Source: VRUE01 sp963817905
GTDB lineage: Bacteria > Actinomycetota > Thermoleophilia > Solirubrobacterales > 70-9
DNA length: 64,000 nucleotides
Direction: 5' to 3'
Assembly (NCBI GenBank): GCA_963817905.1
Contig: CAWFPS010000003.1
Coordinates: 868,001-932,000 of the forward strand
The notes beneath the pieces were generated by a model. That model saw nothing but the letters and a program-made list of their open reading frames with translations. It was not told where the DNA came from and made no database searches. Made by a program: the position numbers and the translations under genes. Below, one piece after another: positions 51,436 to 60,542 of this stretch. The first letter of the stretch is position 1, and each line of letters begins with the position of its first letter.

Positions 51436-52247
51436 GCAGCCTCCCCGCAATCGACGTCGCGATCGTCAACTGGAACACGGCCGAGGCGGCGCTGGCCGCG
51501 GCGGGTGCGTACCTGGCCTCCGAGGGGGTCGACGCACGGGTGACGATCGTCGACAACGACTCGCGACCAGGGCAGCGAGAGCTGCTGCAACGAGACTGCC
51601 CCGAAGGAGTCCGGCTCGAGCTGAGCGGGGAAAACCTCGGCTACGGACGCGCGGCCAATGCCGCCCTGCGCTCCGGCAAGGCGGAGCTGGTCTGTGTCAG
51701 CAATGCCGATGTGCTGCCCGAGCCCGGTGCGCTGGCGGCGCTTGCCGCCGTGGCGATTGCCGAGACGGATGCGGGAATGGTCAGCCCGGTCTTCGGCGGC
51801 GACACCGACCGCTACCACGCCGCCCTACCCGGCACCGCGACGATGCTGGCGCGAATCTTCGCCGGCTCCTTTGGCGAGAAGCCGCAGCCCAGCCCGGCGG
51901 CGGGTGAGATCGCGGAGGTTGGCCAGCCCTCCGGCGCCTGCTTCGTCGTGCGGCGCGAGCCGTGGGAGGAGATCGGTGGTTTCGACGAGGGCTTCTTCCT
52001 CTGGTATGAGGACGTGGACCTGGCCAAGCGCCTTCAGGACGCCGGCCATCGCAACCTGATCGTCGGTTCGGCGAGGGTCGGCCACGCCGGCGCCGAGGCC
52101 TTCGTGCAGGTCGATCCCAAGCGCCAGCAGGCAATCCGACTGCGCTCAGTCGAACGCTACATTCGCCTCCACCACGGCTGGGCAATGGCGATAGCCGCGC
52201 CGCTACTTAGGCTCTCCCGGCGCCTTAGAGCGGGCGGCGCCAGATGA
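51432..52247 (+). CDS. GT2 family glycosyltransferase
   Basis: 271 residues from a GTG overlapping the ATPase stop, with GGGGAAGAGGA upstream. DVAIVNWNTAEAALAAAGAY, TIVDNDSRPGQRELL, LGYGRAANAALRSG, the NAD triad in VSNADVLPEP, SGACFVVRREPWEEIGGFDE and FLWYEDVDLAKRLQDAGH. The same rhamnosyltransferase-like subgroup as the gene at 39021. Coupled to the next gene by ATGA. Confidence 0.92.
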   Translation: MSSLPAIDVAIVNWNTAEAALAAAGAYLASEGVDARVTIVDNDSRPGQRELLQRDCPEGVRLELSGENLGYGRAANAALRSGKAELVCVSNADVLPEPGALAALAAVAIAETDAGMVSPVFGGDTDRYHAALPGTATMLARIFAGSFGEKPQPSPAAGEIAEVGQPSGACFVVRREPWEEIGGFDEGFFLWYEDVDLAKRLQDAGHRNLIVGSARVGHAGAEAFVQVDPKRQQAIRLRSVERYIRLHHGWAMAIAAPLLRLSRRLRAGGAR

Positions 52248-53161
52248 ACTCCCTTTCGGTCGTCATACCAACCAAGGACCGCGCCGCGGCGCTGGCGCGA
52301 ACGCTCGCCGCGCTGGAGGCGCAGCGGGTCGGCGACGCGCAGGTGGAGGCGATCGTCGTCGACAATGGCTCCAGCGACGGTACCGTCGAGCAGATGCGTG
52401 GGAGAAGCGGCGACGGGGCGGTCCCGATCGTCTTCATCGAGCACTCCGACGGTGGCCCGGCGGCCGCTCGCAACGCCGGCGCCGAGGCGGCCCGGGGTGA
52501 GGTGCTGCTCTTCCTCGGCGACGACACCGAGCCCGACGGGAACGATCTGCTCAGCACTCACCTCAACCTGCACCGGGCGCGACCGCAGGACGACTACGGC
52601 GTGCTCGGCCGCATCACCTGGACCCCCCGCAGCGCGGTCACCCCCTTCATGCGCTGGCTCGAGAACGGCGGCCCCCAGTTCCACTACTGCGAGATCACCG
52701 CCGGCCCGGTCGACGCCGCCAACTACTTCTACAGCTCGCACGCCTCGATCAAGCGCTCTCTCTTCGAGCGCCTAGGGGGCTTTGACGAGCGCTTCCCCAC
52801 TGCCGCGGTCGAGGACACCGAGCTCGGCGCCCGCCTCGCCGACGCCGGCCTGGAGCTCGACTACCGCCCCGAGCTGCTCGTCCTCCACGACCACCCGACC
52901 ACGCCGGCCCAGTCGCTGCGCCGCTCGGTCGCGGTCGGCCACTCGGCCGCTCTATATAACCGGCTGCGTCCGGAGCGCCCCCACCCGGGCGTGCAGGAGC
53001 CGAGCGGGCTCGCCTGGTCGGCAGTGCGCGTCGCCTCCCCCCTGCTCGGGAACCTTGCCCGCCTGCCGCTACCCAGGGGCCTGCGCGAGCGCGTCTGGCT
53101 GGCGATGACTCGGGGCGGCTACGCGCGAGGGTATCGCGAGGGACAAGTGCAAACGCGATGA
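52244..53161 (+). CDS. GT2 family glycosyltransferase
   Basis: 305 residues. LSVVIPTKDRAAALARTLAAL, VEAIVVDNGSSDGTVEQM, ARNAGAEAARGEVLLFLGDDTEPD (DxD equivalent), YSSHASIKRSLFERLGGFDE and AAVEDTELGARLADAGLELDY. The C-terminal helices contain the EDTELGxRL acceptor motif of processive-like GT2 enzymes. Overlaps neighbours on both sides by 4 bp, so it belongs to a long plus-strand operon from 50251 to about 63678. Confidence 0.92.
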   Translation: MNSLSVVIPTKDRAAALARTLAALEAQRVGDAQVEAIVVDNGSSDGTVEQMRGRSGDGAVPIVFIEHSDGGPAAARNAGAEAARGEVLLFLGDDTEPDGNDLLSTHLNLHRARPQDDYGVLGRITWTPRSAVTPFMRWLENGGPQFHYCEITAGPVDAANYFYSSHASIKRSLFERLGGFDERFPTAAVEDTELGARLADAGLELDYRPELLVLHDHPTTPAQSLRRSVAVGHSAALYNRLRPERPHPGVQEPSGLAWSAVRVASPLLGNLARLPLPRGLRERVWLAMTRGGYARGYREGQVQTR

Positions 53162-55416
53162 AACGGGTCCTCCGGCTCAACAGCACCCTGCTCTCACCCC
53201 TGCTGACCTTCACGGCCGCCTGGATATTCGCGGCGCTGCTCAGCCAGTACCGCCTGCTCAACGGCCAGCAGGAGTGGTCGACGATCGTCATCGTCGCCGT
53301 GGTCGTTGTACCGCTGGCCTTCGTCGCCGGCGGCCTGATCGGCGAGGGACTGGCGATGGGACGAACGCGGCTGTCCGAAGCCACGAAGACGCCCGAGGAG
53401 AGCCGTACCTACCGCCGCGTACTGATCCTCCTGCTCGTCCTCGGTCTTCTGGAGCTCGCCCATCAGTTCGCGAAAATCGGCGGGGTTCCGCTGCTCTCCC
53501 CCGGCGGTGGCGCTTTGCGCTTCAGCCAGGGCGGCCCGACAATCATCCTCACCGATGGGCTCACCGTCGCTGCCATCGTCGCCCTGGTGCGGCCCCGACA
53601 CCTGCTCAGTCGCGAGTCCCGATTCGAGCTGCTGGTCGCCGCCGCCGCGCTGGGCGGATTCGCCCTGCAGGCTGGACGCGGCAGCCTGCTCCTGCCGGTG
53701 ATCGTCGCAATCGCTGCGCGCTGGCTTTACTGGGGGAGACCGCGGAACTGGATGTTCATCGGCGGCGCCCTGTTGGCTTTTGCCGCGGTCGTCTTTGGCT
53801 TCTACCTACGCACTCGCCAGAACCCCTACAACCCATTCGAGTCCGAACTCTTCGGCGAAATCCTCCCCGACACGCCGTTCTACCTGCAGCCGCTGGTCCC
53901 GATCTACCTCGCGATCACGACCAACTTCCTCGCCCTGCAGGGAGTGATCGGGCACTTCCCCACCGGTGAAGCGTTTGGCGGGGGCGCGTTCAACGCGGTC
54001 GGCCTGGACATCATCTTCCATGGCGCCCGCAACGTCTCCGATGTCTCGGCGACGATCACTCCACCCTGGGTAACCAGCACGGTGGCCGGCCCGCTCTGGG
54101 CCGATGGCGGCTTCATCGCCCTGATCCCCGGCGTTGCCGCGACCGGATTCATCTCGGCCGGCGCGTTCGCGATGGCAATCCGAACCCGATCGTTCCGCTG
54201 GAGCATGGCGGCGGGATATCTCCTCTATCTGGCGATCTTCGGTCTCTACACCAATCTCTGGACCCAACAGCTCGACTGGCTCCTGGTCGTCCCGCTTCTA
54301 CTCATCGTCGGTGCAATCGCCGAAGACCCCTCTGACCCACCGGGCTTGACGGGGTGGGCATGGGGCAGAATCCGCCGCATGACGGGACGAGCCGTGGCGC
54401 CGAGCGCTCCGACAGCCGAAGCCCCGGAAACCGGACAGCGCAGCGGCTTCGACAAGAGATTGGCCAAGGGCCTGGTCGCGCTGGGAGCGGCGATCGTCGC
54501 GATCCTGCTCGTCTCGGGACTGATAATCCAGCCGCTGCTGCCTGAACCGTACCCGCTGATTTCCTCGCAGCGGCTGCCTGGTGGCGTCGCCAATGCAAAC
54601 GCGGTGATGACCAACAGCGACCGCCCCGCCGACAACGAGCCGCTGCAGTGGGTGCGGGGCCACGGGCATCGAGTCTCGCTATTCGCCTACACACCGGGTC
54701 GACCGCTCTCCGAGACCAAACGCCTGGCCAGGCTGACGATCCCAGAGGAGGTGAACGGTTCGAACTTCGATGTCAACGTCTGGCCACCGTGGCGGGCCGA
54801 GGCGCTCTTCTCCTTCCAACAGCTACCGCGCAACCTCTCGATAACCGTCACCCCGACCTGGAGTTCGGACGGCAAGCCGGAAACCTTCCTCGCTCCGCTT
54901 TCCGAACCGCCAGCCGGCACAACCAGGGAATTCATGATCGGCAACTGGGGCGGCGAGAAACCGGACCTGTTCGTACTCACCCGCGGCGATCCGAGCTCGC
55001 GCCCGCTGCTGCAGATCCTCTCGGGCGAGTCGGGCTTCTACCGACAGGCCTACGCCGCGCGGCTGCCCTTCCGCGGCCTCTCTCCGAAGACCTGGTCGTT
55101 TCAGATCGCCCCGATCGTCGGCCTGCCCAAGAAAGACCCGCAGAGGCTCTTCAAGGGGGACCGCCTCGACCTGGTGATGATTCACCACAACCCCGATGAG
55201 AAGCACAGCATGGTCCACGTCCTGCTGGGCGAGAGCGGCTTCGAGTGGGACGCAATCCGCCGCGACCTAGACAACTCCGGCACGACCCCCAAGAGCACCG
55301 AATTCCTGATCGGCTCGCGGCAGGGCGCCACGGCGATCTACGAAGTCCAGCGCCGCGGCGCGAACGGTCCGCACCTGAAGGTGTACGGGCTCACCAATCC
55401 ACCGGCGCTCCAATAG
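53158..55416 (+). CDS. O-antigen polymerase-like protein fused to beta-propeller-like domain
   Basis: 752 residues. Residues 1-410 contain about twelve membrane helices with a large central outer loop (DTPFYLQPLVPIYLAITTNFLAL, FPTGEAFGGGAFNAVGLDI), the layout of oligosaccharide repeat-unit polymerases (Wzy). A cytoplasmic linker and another helix (VALGAAIVAILLVSGLII) lead to a 250-residue exported domain with FG-GAP/VCBS-like strands (MIGNWGGEKPDLFVLTRGDP, LFKGDRLDLVMIHHNP). The fusion is unusual: a polymerase with a glycan-binding-like tail. Confidence 0.8.
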   Translation: MKRVLRLNSTLLSPLLTFTAAWIFAALLSQYRLLNGQQEWSTIVIVAVVVVPLAFVAGGLIGEGLAMGRTRLSEATKTPEESRTYRRVLILLLVLGLLELAHQFAKIGGVPLLSPGGGALRFSQGGPTIILTDGLTVAAIVALVRPRHLLSRESRFELLVAAAALGGFALQAGRGSLLLPVIVAIAARWLYWGRPRNWMFIGGALLAFAAVVFGFYLRTRQNPYNPFESELFGEILPDTPFYLQPLVPIYLAITTNFLALQGVIGHFPTGEAFGGGAFNAVGLDIIFHGARNVSDVSATITPPWVTSTVAGPLWADGGFIALIPGVAATGFISAGAFAMAIRTRSFRWSMAAGYLLYLAIFGLYTNLWTQQLDWLLVVPLLLIVGAIAEDPSDPPGLTGWAWGRIRRMTGRAVAPSAPTAEAPETGQRSGFDKRLAKGLVALGAAIVAILLVSGLIIQPLLPEPYPLISSQRLPGGVANANAVMTNSDRPADNEPLQWVRGHGHRVSLFAYTPGRPLSETKRLARLTIPEEVNGSNFDVNVWPPWRAEALFSFQQLPRNLSITVTPTWSSDGKPETFLAPLSEPPAGTTREFMIGNWGGEKPDLFVLTRGDPSSRPLLQILSGESGFYRQAYAARLPFRGLSPKTWSFQIAPIVGLPKKDPQRLFKGDRLDLVMIHHNPDEKHSMVHVLLGESGFEWDAIRRDLDNSGTTPKSTEFLIGSRQGATAIYEVQRRGANGPHLKVYGLTNPPALQ

Positions 55417-56900
55417 CCGAGCCCGATCCACAGATCGAGAACTTCGAGGCGGCGGCTCCGCCGGACGGTGGCACCCTAGGCCAATCCGCGGCGCGAGGGG
55501 TCTCGCTGCTGGTCGGCCGGACGCTCGGCTTCCAGCTGCTCACCGCGGGGGTCACCGTCGTGCTGGCGCGGCTACTCACGCCGGCCGACTACGGGCTCTT
55601 CGCGATCGCCCTCTCGGTCCAGCTGGTCGGCCAGAACATCGCCGAGCTTGGACTTCCCGCCGCCCTCGTGCGGATGCCGGAGCCGCCGTCGGAGCAGCTA
55701 CAGGCAGCAACGATCGGCTTCCTGCTCCTCGTCACCTCCACCGCTGTGCTGGCCGTATTCGGCACCACCTTCGTGATCCTGCCCGCGCTTGGCGCCTCCG
55801 GCGATGTGCTGCGGGTCGTCTCGATCACCCTGCTGGCGCTGCCGATCTACGCGGCGAGAGCGGTGCCGATGGCGATGCTCGACCGCAAGCTGAGCTTCGG
55901 CCGGGTTGCGGCCGTCGAGGCGGCCGACACGGTCGGCTTCAACCTCTTCGCCCTCGGCGCGGCGCTTGCGGGCCTCGGCGTCTTCAGCCTTGCCGGCGCC
56001 GTGCCGGTTGGAGCGCTGCTGGGAGCCGGCGTCGCCTGGGCGGCGCCGGTGGCGGCACGCCGGCCGCGCTTCGATCTGGCCCGGGTGAAGCCACTGATCG
56101 GCTTCGGCAGCCGGGTCAGCGTGCTCGGCATGCTCTACCTGGGACGCGACCTCGGCTACGTGGCGCTGATCGGGGCGATCGGCGGAGCGCCGATGGCGGG
56201 CTTCTACGGGATGGCCAAGCGCCTCTTCTCCTTCCCAACCGCCCTCGCCGCCGCGGTCGCCCGGGTGATGTTGCCGACGCTCAGCCAATCGGGCAAGGAG
56301 CGACCGCTGCGGGCCTCGCGCATGCTCGGCCAAATCGCCCTGATCTGCGGACTGCCGCTGGCCCTTGTCGCCGGCGCGATCCAGCCGTTTATCGACGTAG
56401 TGCTGGGACCGGAGTGGCTGCCGACCACCGACATCGTGCTCTACGGCTCGCTGGCGATGATGCTGGGAGCGAGCGTGGCCTCGCCGATCAACAGCTACTG
56501 CCTGGCCGAGGGCAAGCCAAACATCCCGGTGCTGGCAATCGCGATGGAGCTGACCCTCGGTTTTGTCTTGGTCGCGGCCCTGATCGGCGGCCTCGATGAG
56601 GCGGGAATCGGCATCGCGATGTCGGTCGGCGCGGTGGCCTCCGCGGCTTTGCTGCTGGTGACCGCGGATCGACAGGTTCGCAGCGGCGCAGGCAAGGTTG
56701 CCCGGGTGATCGCGATCACCCTCCTCGCCGCTGCGGCCGGGCAGCTCCTGCCGGTGAGCTACGACGCCACCGGCTTGCTTGCCGCACTTTGCGTCAGCGG
56801 GGTTGTCTGGCTTGGCCTTGCCGCGGTGGTCCTACACGACGATGTGCTGCGCGTAATCGGCATGATCCGCGGGCTCGCGCCGAGGCGGGCAGCCCAATGA
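55413..56900 (+). CDS. Polysaccharide flippase (Wzx/MurJ-MATE superfamily), no canonical start
   Basis: About 495 residues with twelve to fourteen membrane helices: ARGVSLLVGRTLGFQLLTAG, VLARLLTPADYGLFAIALSV, RAVPMAMLDRKLSFGRVAAVE, KRLFSFPTALAAAVARVMLP. It moves lipid-linked oligosaccharide across the membrane. The only in-frame ATG is at 55245, 170 bp inside the previous gene, giving a basic leader absent from its paralogue at 61499. ATA at 55413 overlaps the previous stop (ATAG) where ATGA would be expected; no ATG, GTG or TTG lies between there and helix 1. Confidence 0.85.
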   Translation: MAEPDPQIENFEAAAPPDGGTLGQSAARGVSLLVGRTLGFQLLTAGVTVVLARLLTPADYGLFAIALSVQLVGQNIAELGLPAALVRMPEPPSEQLQAATIGFLLLVTSTAVLAVFGTTFVILPALGASGDVLRVVSITLLALPIYAARAVPMAMLDRKLSFGRVAAVEAADTVGFNLFALGAALAGLGVFSLAGAVPVGALLGAGVAWAAPVAARRPRFDLARVKPLIGFGSRVSVLGMLYLGRDLGYVALIGAIGGAPMAGFYGMAKRLFSFPTALAAAVARVMLPTLSQSGKERPLRASRMLGQIALICGLPLALVAGAIQPFIDVVLGPEWLPTTDIVLYGSLAMMLGASVASPINSYCLAEGKPNIPVLAIAMELTLGFVLVAALIGGLDEAGIGIAMSVGAVASAALLLVTADRQVRSGAGKVARVIAITLLAAAAGQLLPVSYDATGLLAALCVSGVVWLGLAAVVLHDDVLRVIGMIRGLAPRRAAQ

Positions 56901-57835
56901 GCCCCCCAAGCCCCACGGTCTACATCCCCACCCTCAACGGGGGCGAGGCCCTGCGCCGTTGCCTGGACTCGCTTGAACAGCAGACCGTCTCGCCACACGT
57001 GGTGGTGGCCGACAACGGCGACGGCGACGGTTGCGCGGCGCTGCTGCGCGAAAACTTCCCGCAGGTGACGAGAGTCGGCTTCGGCCGCAACCTCGGCTTC
57101 GGCAACGCGCTCAACCGGGCCATCCGCGAGGCCGGCGAAGGGCCGATCGTGCTGCTCAACGACGACGCGGTCGCGGAGCCGCAGATGATCGAGAAGCTCC
57201 TTGCCGAGAGCTGCCGGGCCGAGATGGTCGCGGCGGTACTGCTCAGCGAACGGAACCCGGAGAGGATCGACTCCGCGGGAGTCGTCGTCGACCAGACCCT
57301 GATGGCCTTCGACTACCTCTGCGGCGAGGAGGTCGGCTGCGTGGAGACGGCTGCCGATCCGCTCGGGCCAACCGGGGGCGCGGCGCTCTATGACCGCGAC
57401 GCCTTCAACGCCGTGGGCGGCTTCGACGAACGGATCTTTCTCTATTACGAGGACGTCGACCTCGCCCTGCGGATGCGGGCCGAGGGCGCACGCTGCGCGC
57501 TGGCGCTGGCGGCGCGAGCGATTCACGGCTACTCGCTGACGCTCGGGGCGCGAAGCTCGCGCAAGTACGCGATGACGGGTTGGAGCAGGGGCTACCTGCT
57601 GCGGCGCTACGGGGTGACCTCGCACCCGTCGCCGGCGCTGGGGGCAATCGCCAGAGAGACCGCGATCTGCGCCGGCCAGCTCCTGCGCGCGCACACCCTT
57701 GCCGGCGCCCGCGGCCGGCTCGCCGGCTGGCGCGCGGGCCGCGGCCTGCCACGGCGCCTCCTCCCCGCCCGCGCTGTGACCAAGCTCAGCCTGCGCCGGG
57801 CACTGGCCCTGCGCAACAGCGGCCACAACGATTGA
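56897..57835 (+). CDS. GT2 family glycosyltransferase
   Basis: 312 residues from the ATG at 56897 overlapping the flippase stop. PTVYIPTLNGGEALRRCLDS, VVVADNGDGDGCAALL, LGFGNALNRAIREAG, VLLNDDAVAEPQMI (DDA as metal site), TGGAALYDRDAFNAVGGFDE and FLYYEDVDLALRMRAEGA. Rhamnosyl/galactofuranosyl-like subgroup; donor unknown. Confidence 0.92.
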   Translation: MSPPSPTVYIPTLNGGEALRRCLDSLEQQTVSPHVVVADNGDGDGCAALLRENFPQVTRVGFGRNLGFGNALNRAIREAGEGPIVLLNDDAVAEPQMIEKLLAESCRAEMVAAVLLSERNPERIDSAGVVVDQTLMAFDYLCGEEVGCVETAADPLGPTGGAALYDRDAFNAVGGFDERIFLYYEDVDLALRMRAEGARCALALAARAIHGYSLTLGARSSRKYAMTGWSRGYLLRRYGVTSHPSPALGAIARETAICAGQLLRAHTLAGARGRLAGWRAGRGLPRRLLPARAVTKLSLRRALALRNSGHND

Positions 57836-57848
57836 AAGGATTGGGCGC

Positions 57849-58772
57849 GTGAGTCAGCAACTCCCCGATCGCCCGCTGGTCTCGATTGCCACCGCGGCCT
57901 TCGACCCGCCCATCGACAAGCTCATCCGCTGCATCGAGAGCGTCAAGGCGCAGTCCTACGCGCCGATCGAGCACGTCGTCGTCGACGGCGGCTCGACCAA
58001 CGGCGCCCTCGACGTGCTTGCCGAGCATGAGCGGATCCAGTGGATCTCCGAGCCCGACCGCGGCCAGTGCGACGCGATGAACAAGGCGTTCTTCAAGCGG
58101 TCGAGAGGCGAGTTGATCGTCTGGCTCAACGCCGACGACGTGCTCTATCCAGACTCGGTGGCGGAAGCGGTTTCCGTCTTCCAGCAGAACCCGGGGATCG
58201 GCTGGGTCTACGGAAACCTCGACCGCGACCGGCGCGGTCACCGCGATGTCCTGAGGCCGCCCCCGAAGGCCAGCCTGGCGGAGCTCGACTTCAACAACGT
58301 CGGCCTGATCGCCCCCGGGACGATGTTCGCCCGCTGGGCGCTGGAGAAGATCGGCGAGCTGGACGAGGACTGCAGGATGGAGATGGACCTCGACTACTCG
58401 ATCAGGCTGCTGGGGGCGGGCATCGACTCCCGCTACGTCGACCGCTCGCTGGCCCTGCTGGAGATCTTCGATGGGAGCAAGAGCGGTGACACTGCGCTGC
58501 GCGACATCGTCCTCGAGCGGCACAACATCTACCTCAAGCACGGCATGTTCCAGCAAGCCGGCGCGGCTCTGGCCCTGGCCGGTCGCTACGAGATCTCCGA
58601 AGAGATCGAGCGGGCGCTGAGCGAGAGCCGCTACAAGGACGCCTCCGCGGCGGCTGCGACCGGCCTGCGTTTCATGCCGTCGGTGCTGGAGCGCCACCGG
58701 ATCTCGTTCTGGCTGACCCGGCTCTTCCCACGCACGATGCGGCTGGTCAAGCAGCGGTTGAGGCGGATATAG
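57849..58772 (+). CDS. GT2 family glycosyltransferase
   Basis: 307 residues from GTG. LVSIATAAFDPPIDKLIRCI, HVVVDGGSTNGALDVL, SEPDRGQCDAMNKAFFKRSRGELIVWLNADDVLYPD: the WcaA/SpsA-like subgroup with intact NADD metal motif. The last third is helical and lacks membrane segments. In operon with the FkbM methyltransferase 2 bp downstream. Confidence 0.92.
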   Translation: MSQQLPDRPLVSIATAAFDPPIDKLIRCIESVKAQSYAPIEHVVVDGGSTNGALDVLAEHERIQWISEPDRGQCDAMNKAFFKRSRGELIVWLNADDVLYPDSVAEAVSVFQQNPGIGWVYGNLDRDRRGHRDVLRPPPKASLAELDFNNVGLIAPGTMFARWALEKIGELDEDCRMEMDLDYSIRLLGAGIDSRYVDRSLALLEIFDGSKSGDTALRDIVLERHNIYLKHGMFQQAGAALALAGRYEISEEIERALSESRYKDASAAAATGLRFMPSVLERHRISFWLTRLFPRTMRLVKQRLRRI

Positions 58773-58774
58773 AA

Positions 58775-59539
58775 ATGGCCCCGAGCTCGCAGCCGGACCG
58801 TGTGAAGGCGCTGCTCAAGCGCACGTTGACTCGACTCGACGTGCACGCTGGCAGGCACCGCAACACGCTGACGGGAACGAGGGAGGCGATCTTGCGCAGT
58901 GCAAACGTCGACACCGTCATCGACGTCGGCGCCCACGCCGGCGAGTACGGGGGCGCCCTGCGCGCCGCCGGATACCGGGGTGAGATCGTCTCCTTCGAGC
59001 CGGTATCCAGCCAGTTCAAGCGGCTTCTCGCAGTCGCCACCGGAGACTCCGCCTGGACCTGCCACAACCGGGCGGCGGGCAGTCAGGCGGGCAGCGCCGA
59101 GATCAACGTCTCCGGCAACGATGGCTTCAGCAGCTCACTGCTGGCGATGGAGGAGGCGCACCGGCAGGCGGTCGCCGACTCAGACTACGAGCGGGTCGAG
59201 ACGATCCAGATAGCGACCCTCGACGAGGAACTCGCGGACTTCCCGACGGCCAGCAGGCACGCCTACCTGAAGGTGGACACCCAGGGGTTCGAGCACGAAG
59301 TCATTGCAGGGGCCTCGGCCGTCCTGCCGGGATGCGCCGCCGTCGAGCTGGAGCTCTCCTTGACCCCGCTGTACGACGGCCAGTTGCTGATCGGCGAGAT
59401 GATCGAGCTGATGCGCAGCCAGGGGTTCCACCCCACGCATCTCGAGCCGGAGTTCGTCGACCCGCACAGTGGTGAGCTGCTCCAGGTAAACGGCCTCTTC
59501 CAGCCTTCTGCAAGGATCAGCGCAGCCAATGGGGAGTGA
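58775..59539 (+). CDS. FkbM-family methyltransferase
   Basis: 254 residues. SAM motif VIDVGAHAGEYGGALRAAGY, FEPVSSQFKRLLAVA, the family-defining INVSGNDGFSSSLLAMEE and AYLKVDTQGFEHEVIAGASA, then VELELSLTPLYDGQLLIGEM. FkbM proteins O-methylate sugars or polyketides; here probably a capsule or O-chain sugar. Its end overlaps the gmd start by 11 bp. Confidence 0.93.
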   Translation: MAPSSQPDRVKALLKRTLTRLDVHAGRHRNTLTGTREAILRSANVDTVIDVGAHAGEYGGALRAAGYRGEIVSFEPVSSQFKRLLAVATGDSAWTCHNRAAGSQAGSAEINVSGNDGFSSSLLAMEEAHRQAVADSDYERVETIQIATLDEELADFPTASRHAYLKVDTQGFEHEVIAGASAVLPGCAAVELELSLTPLYDGQLLIGEMIELMRSQGFHPTHLEPEFVDPHSGELLQVNGLFQPSARISAANGE

Positions 59540-60542
59540 CGCGAGCAAGCTGGCCCTGATCACGGGCCTGACCGGCCAGGACGGCTCCTACCTGGCTGAC
59601 CTGCTGCTTGCCAAGGGCTATGAGGTGCACGGCATCATCCGCCGCTCCTCAAGCTTTAACACGGGTCGGATCGAGCACATCTACCGCGATCCGCATGAGC
59701 GAGGCGCGCGCCTCTTCTCTCACTACGGCGACCTCAGCGACCCAATCGCCCTAGCCCGCCTTATCTACAAACTTCAGCCGGCTGAGATCTACCACCTTGG
59801 CGCGCAGAGCCACGTGCGGGTCTCCTTCGACATCCCCGAGTACACCTTCGACGTCACCGGTGGCGGCACCCTGCGGCTGCTCGAGGCGATCCGCGAGTCC
59901 GAGGTCCAGACCCGCTTCTACCAGGCCTCCTCATCGGAGATGTTCGGCGCCTCGCCGCCGCCGCAGGACGAGGCGACGCCGTTCCATCCACGCAGCCCCT
60001 ACGCGGTGGCCAAGGTCGCCGCTTACTGGGCCGCGGTCAACTACCGCGAGGCCTACGGGATGTTTGCCGTCAACGGCATCCTCTTCAACCACGAGTCGCC
60101 CCGGCGCGGCGAGACCTTCGTCACCCGCAAGATCACCCGCGCGGTGGCGCGGATCAAGGCGGGCTTGCAGGACAAGCTCTACATGGGCAACCTCGACGCC
60201 GAAAGGGACTGGGGATACGCCCCCGACTTCGTCGAGGCGATGTGGATGATGTTGCAGGCCGATGAGCCCGATGACTACGTGGTTGCCACCGGCGAGAAGC
60301 ACTCGGTCCGCGAGGCGCTCGAGGTGGCCTTCGCCCACGCCGGCCTCGACGCCGATGAGCACGTCGAGATCGACTCCCGATACTTCCGCCCCGCAGAGGT
60401 GGACTCGCTCTTGGGCGACCCGAGCAAGGCCGAAGAGAAGCTCGGCTGGCAACCCAAGGTCCGCTTCCAAGAGCTGATCGAGCTGATGGTCGACGCCGAT
60501 GTCGCCGCGCTCGAAGACCAACTGGCCGGAAAGGTGACCTGA
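59529..60542 (+). CDS. gmd: GDP-mannose 4,6-dehydratase
   Basis: 337 residues. LITGLTGQDGSYLADLLLAK, VHGIIRRSSSFNTGRIEHIY (NADP-specific Arg-Ser loop), ASSSEMFGASP (catalytic Ser-Glu), SPYAVAKVAAYW (Tyr-x3-Lys), INHESPRRGETFVTRKITR-type motif (here FNHESPRRGETFVTRKI) and RDWGYAPDFVEAMW. Makes GDP-4-keto-6-deoxymannose, precursor of GDP-fucose, rhamnose or perosamine. Confidence 0.97.
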   Translation: MGSDASKLALITGLTGQDGSYLADLLLAKGYEVHGIIRRSSSFNTGRIEHIYRDPHERGARLFSHYGDLSDPIALARLIYKLQPAEIYHLGAQSHVRVSFDIPEYTFDVTGGGTLRLLEAIRESEVQTRFYQASSSEMFGASPPPQDEATPFHPRSPYAVAKVAAYWAAVNYREAYGMFAVNGILFNHESPRRGETFVTRKITRAVARIKAGLQDKLYMGNLDAERDWGYAPDFVEAMWMMLQADEPDDYVVATGEKHSVREALEVAFAHAGLDADEHVEIDSRYFRPAEVDSLLGDPSKAEEKLGWQPKVRFQELIELMVDADVAALEDQLAGKVT

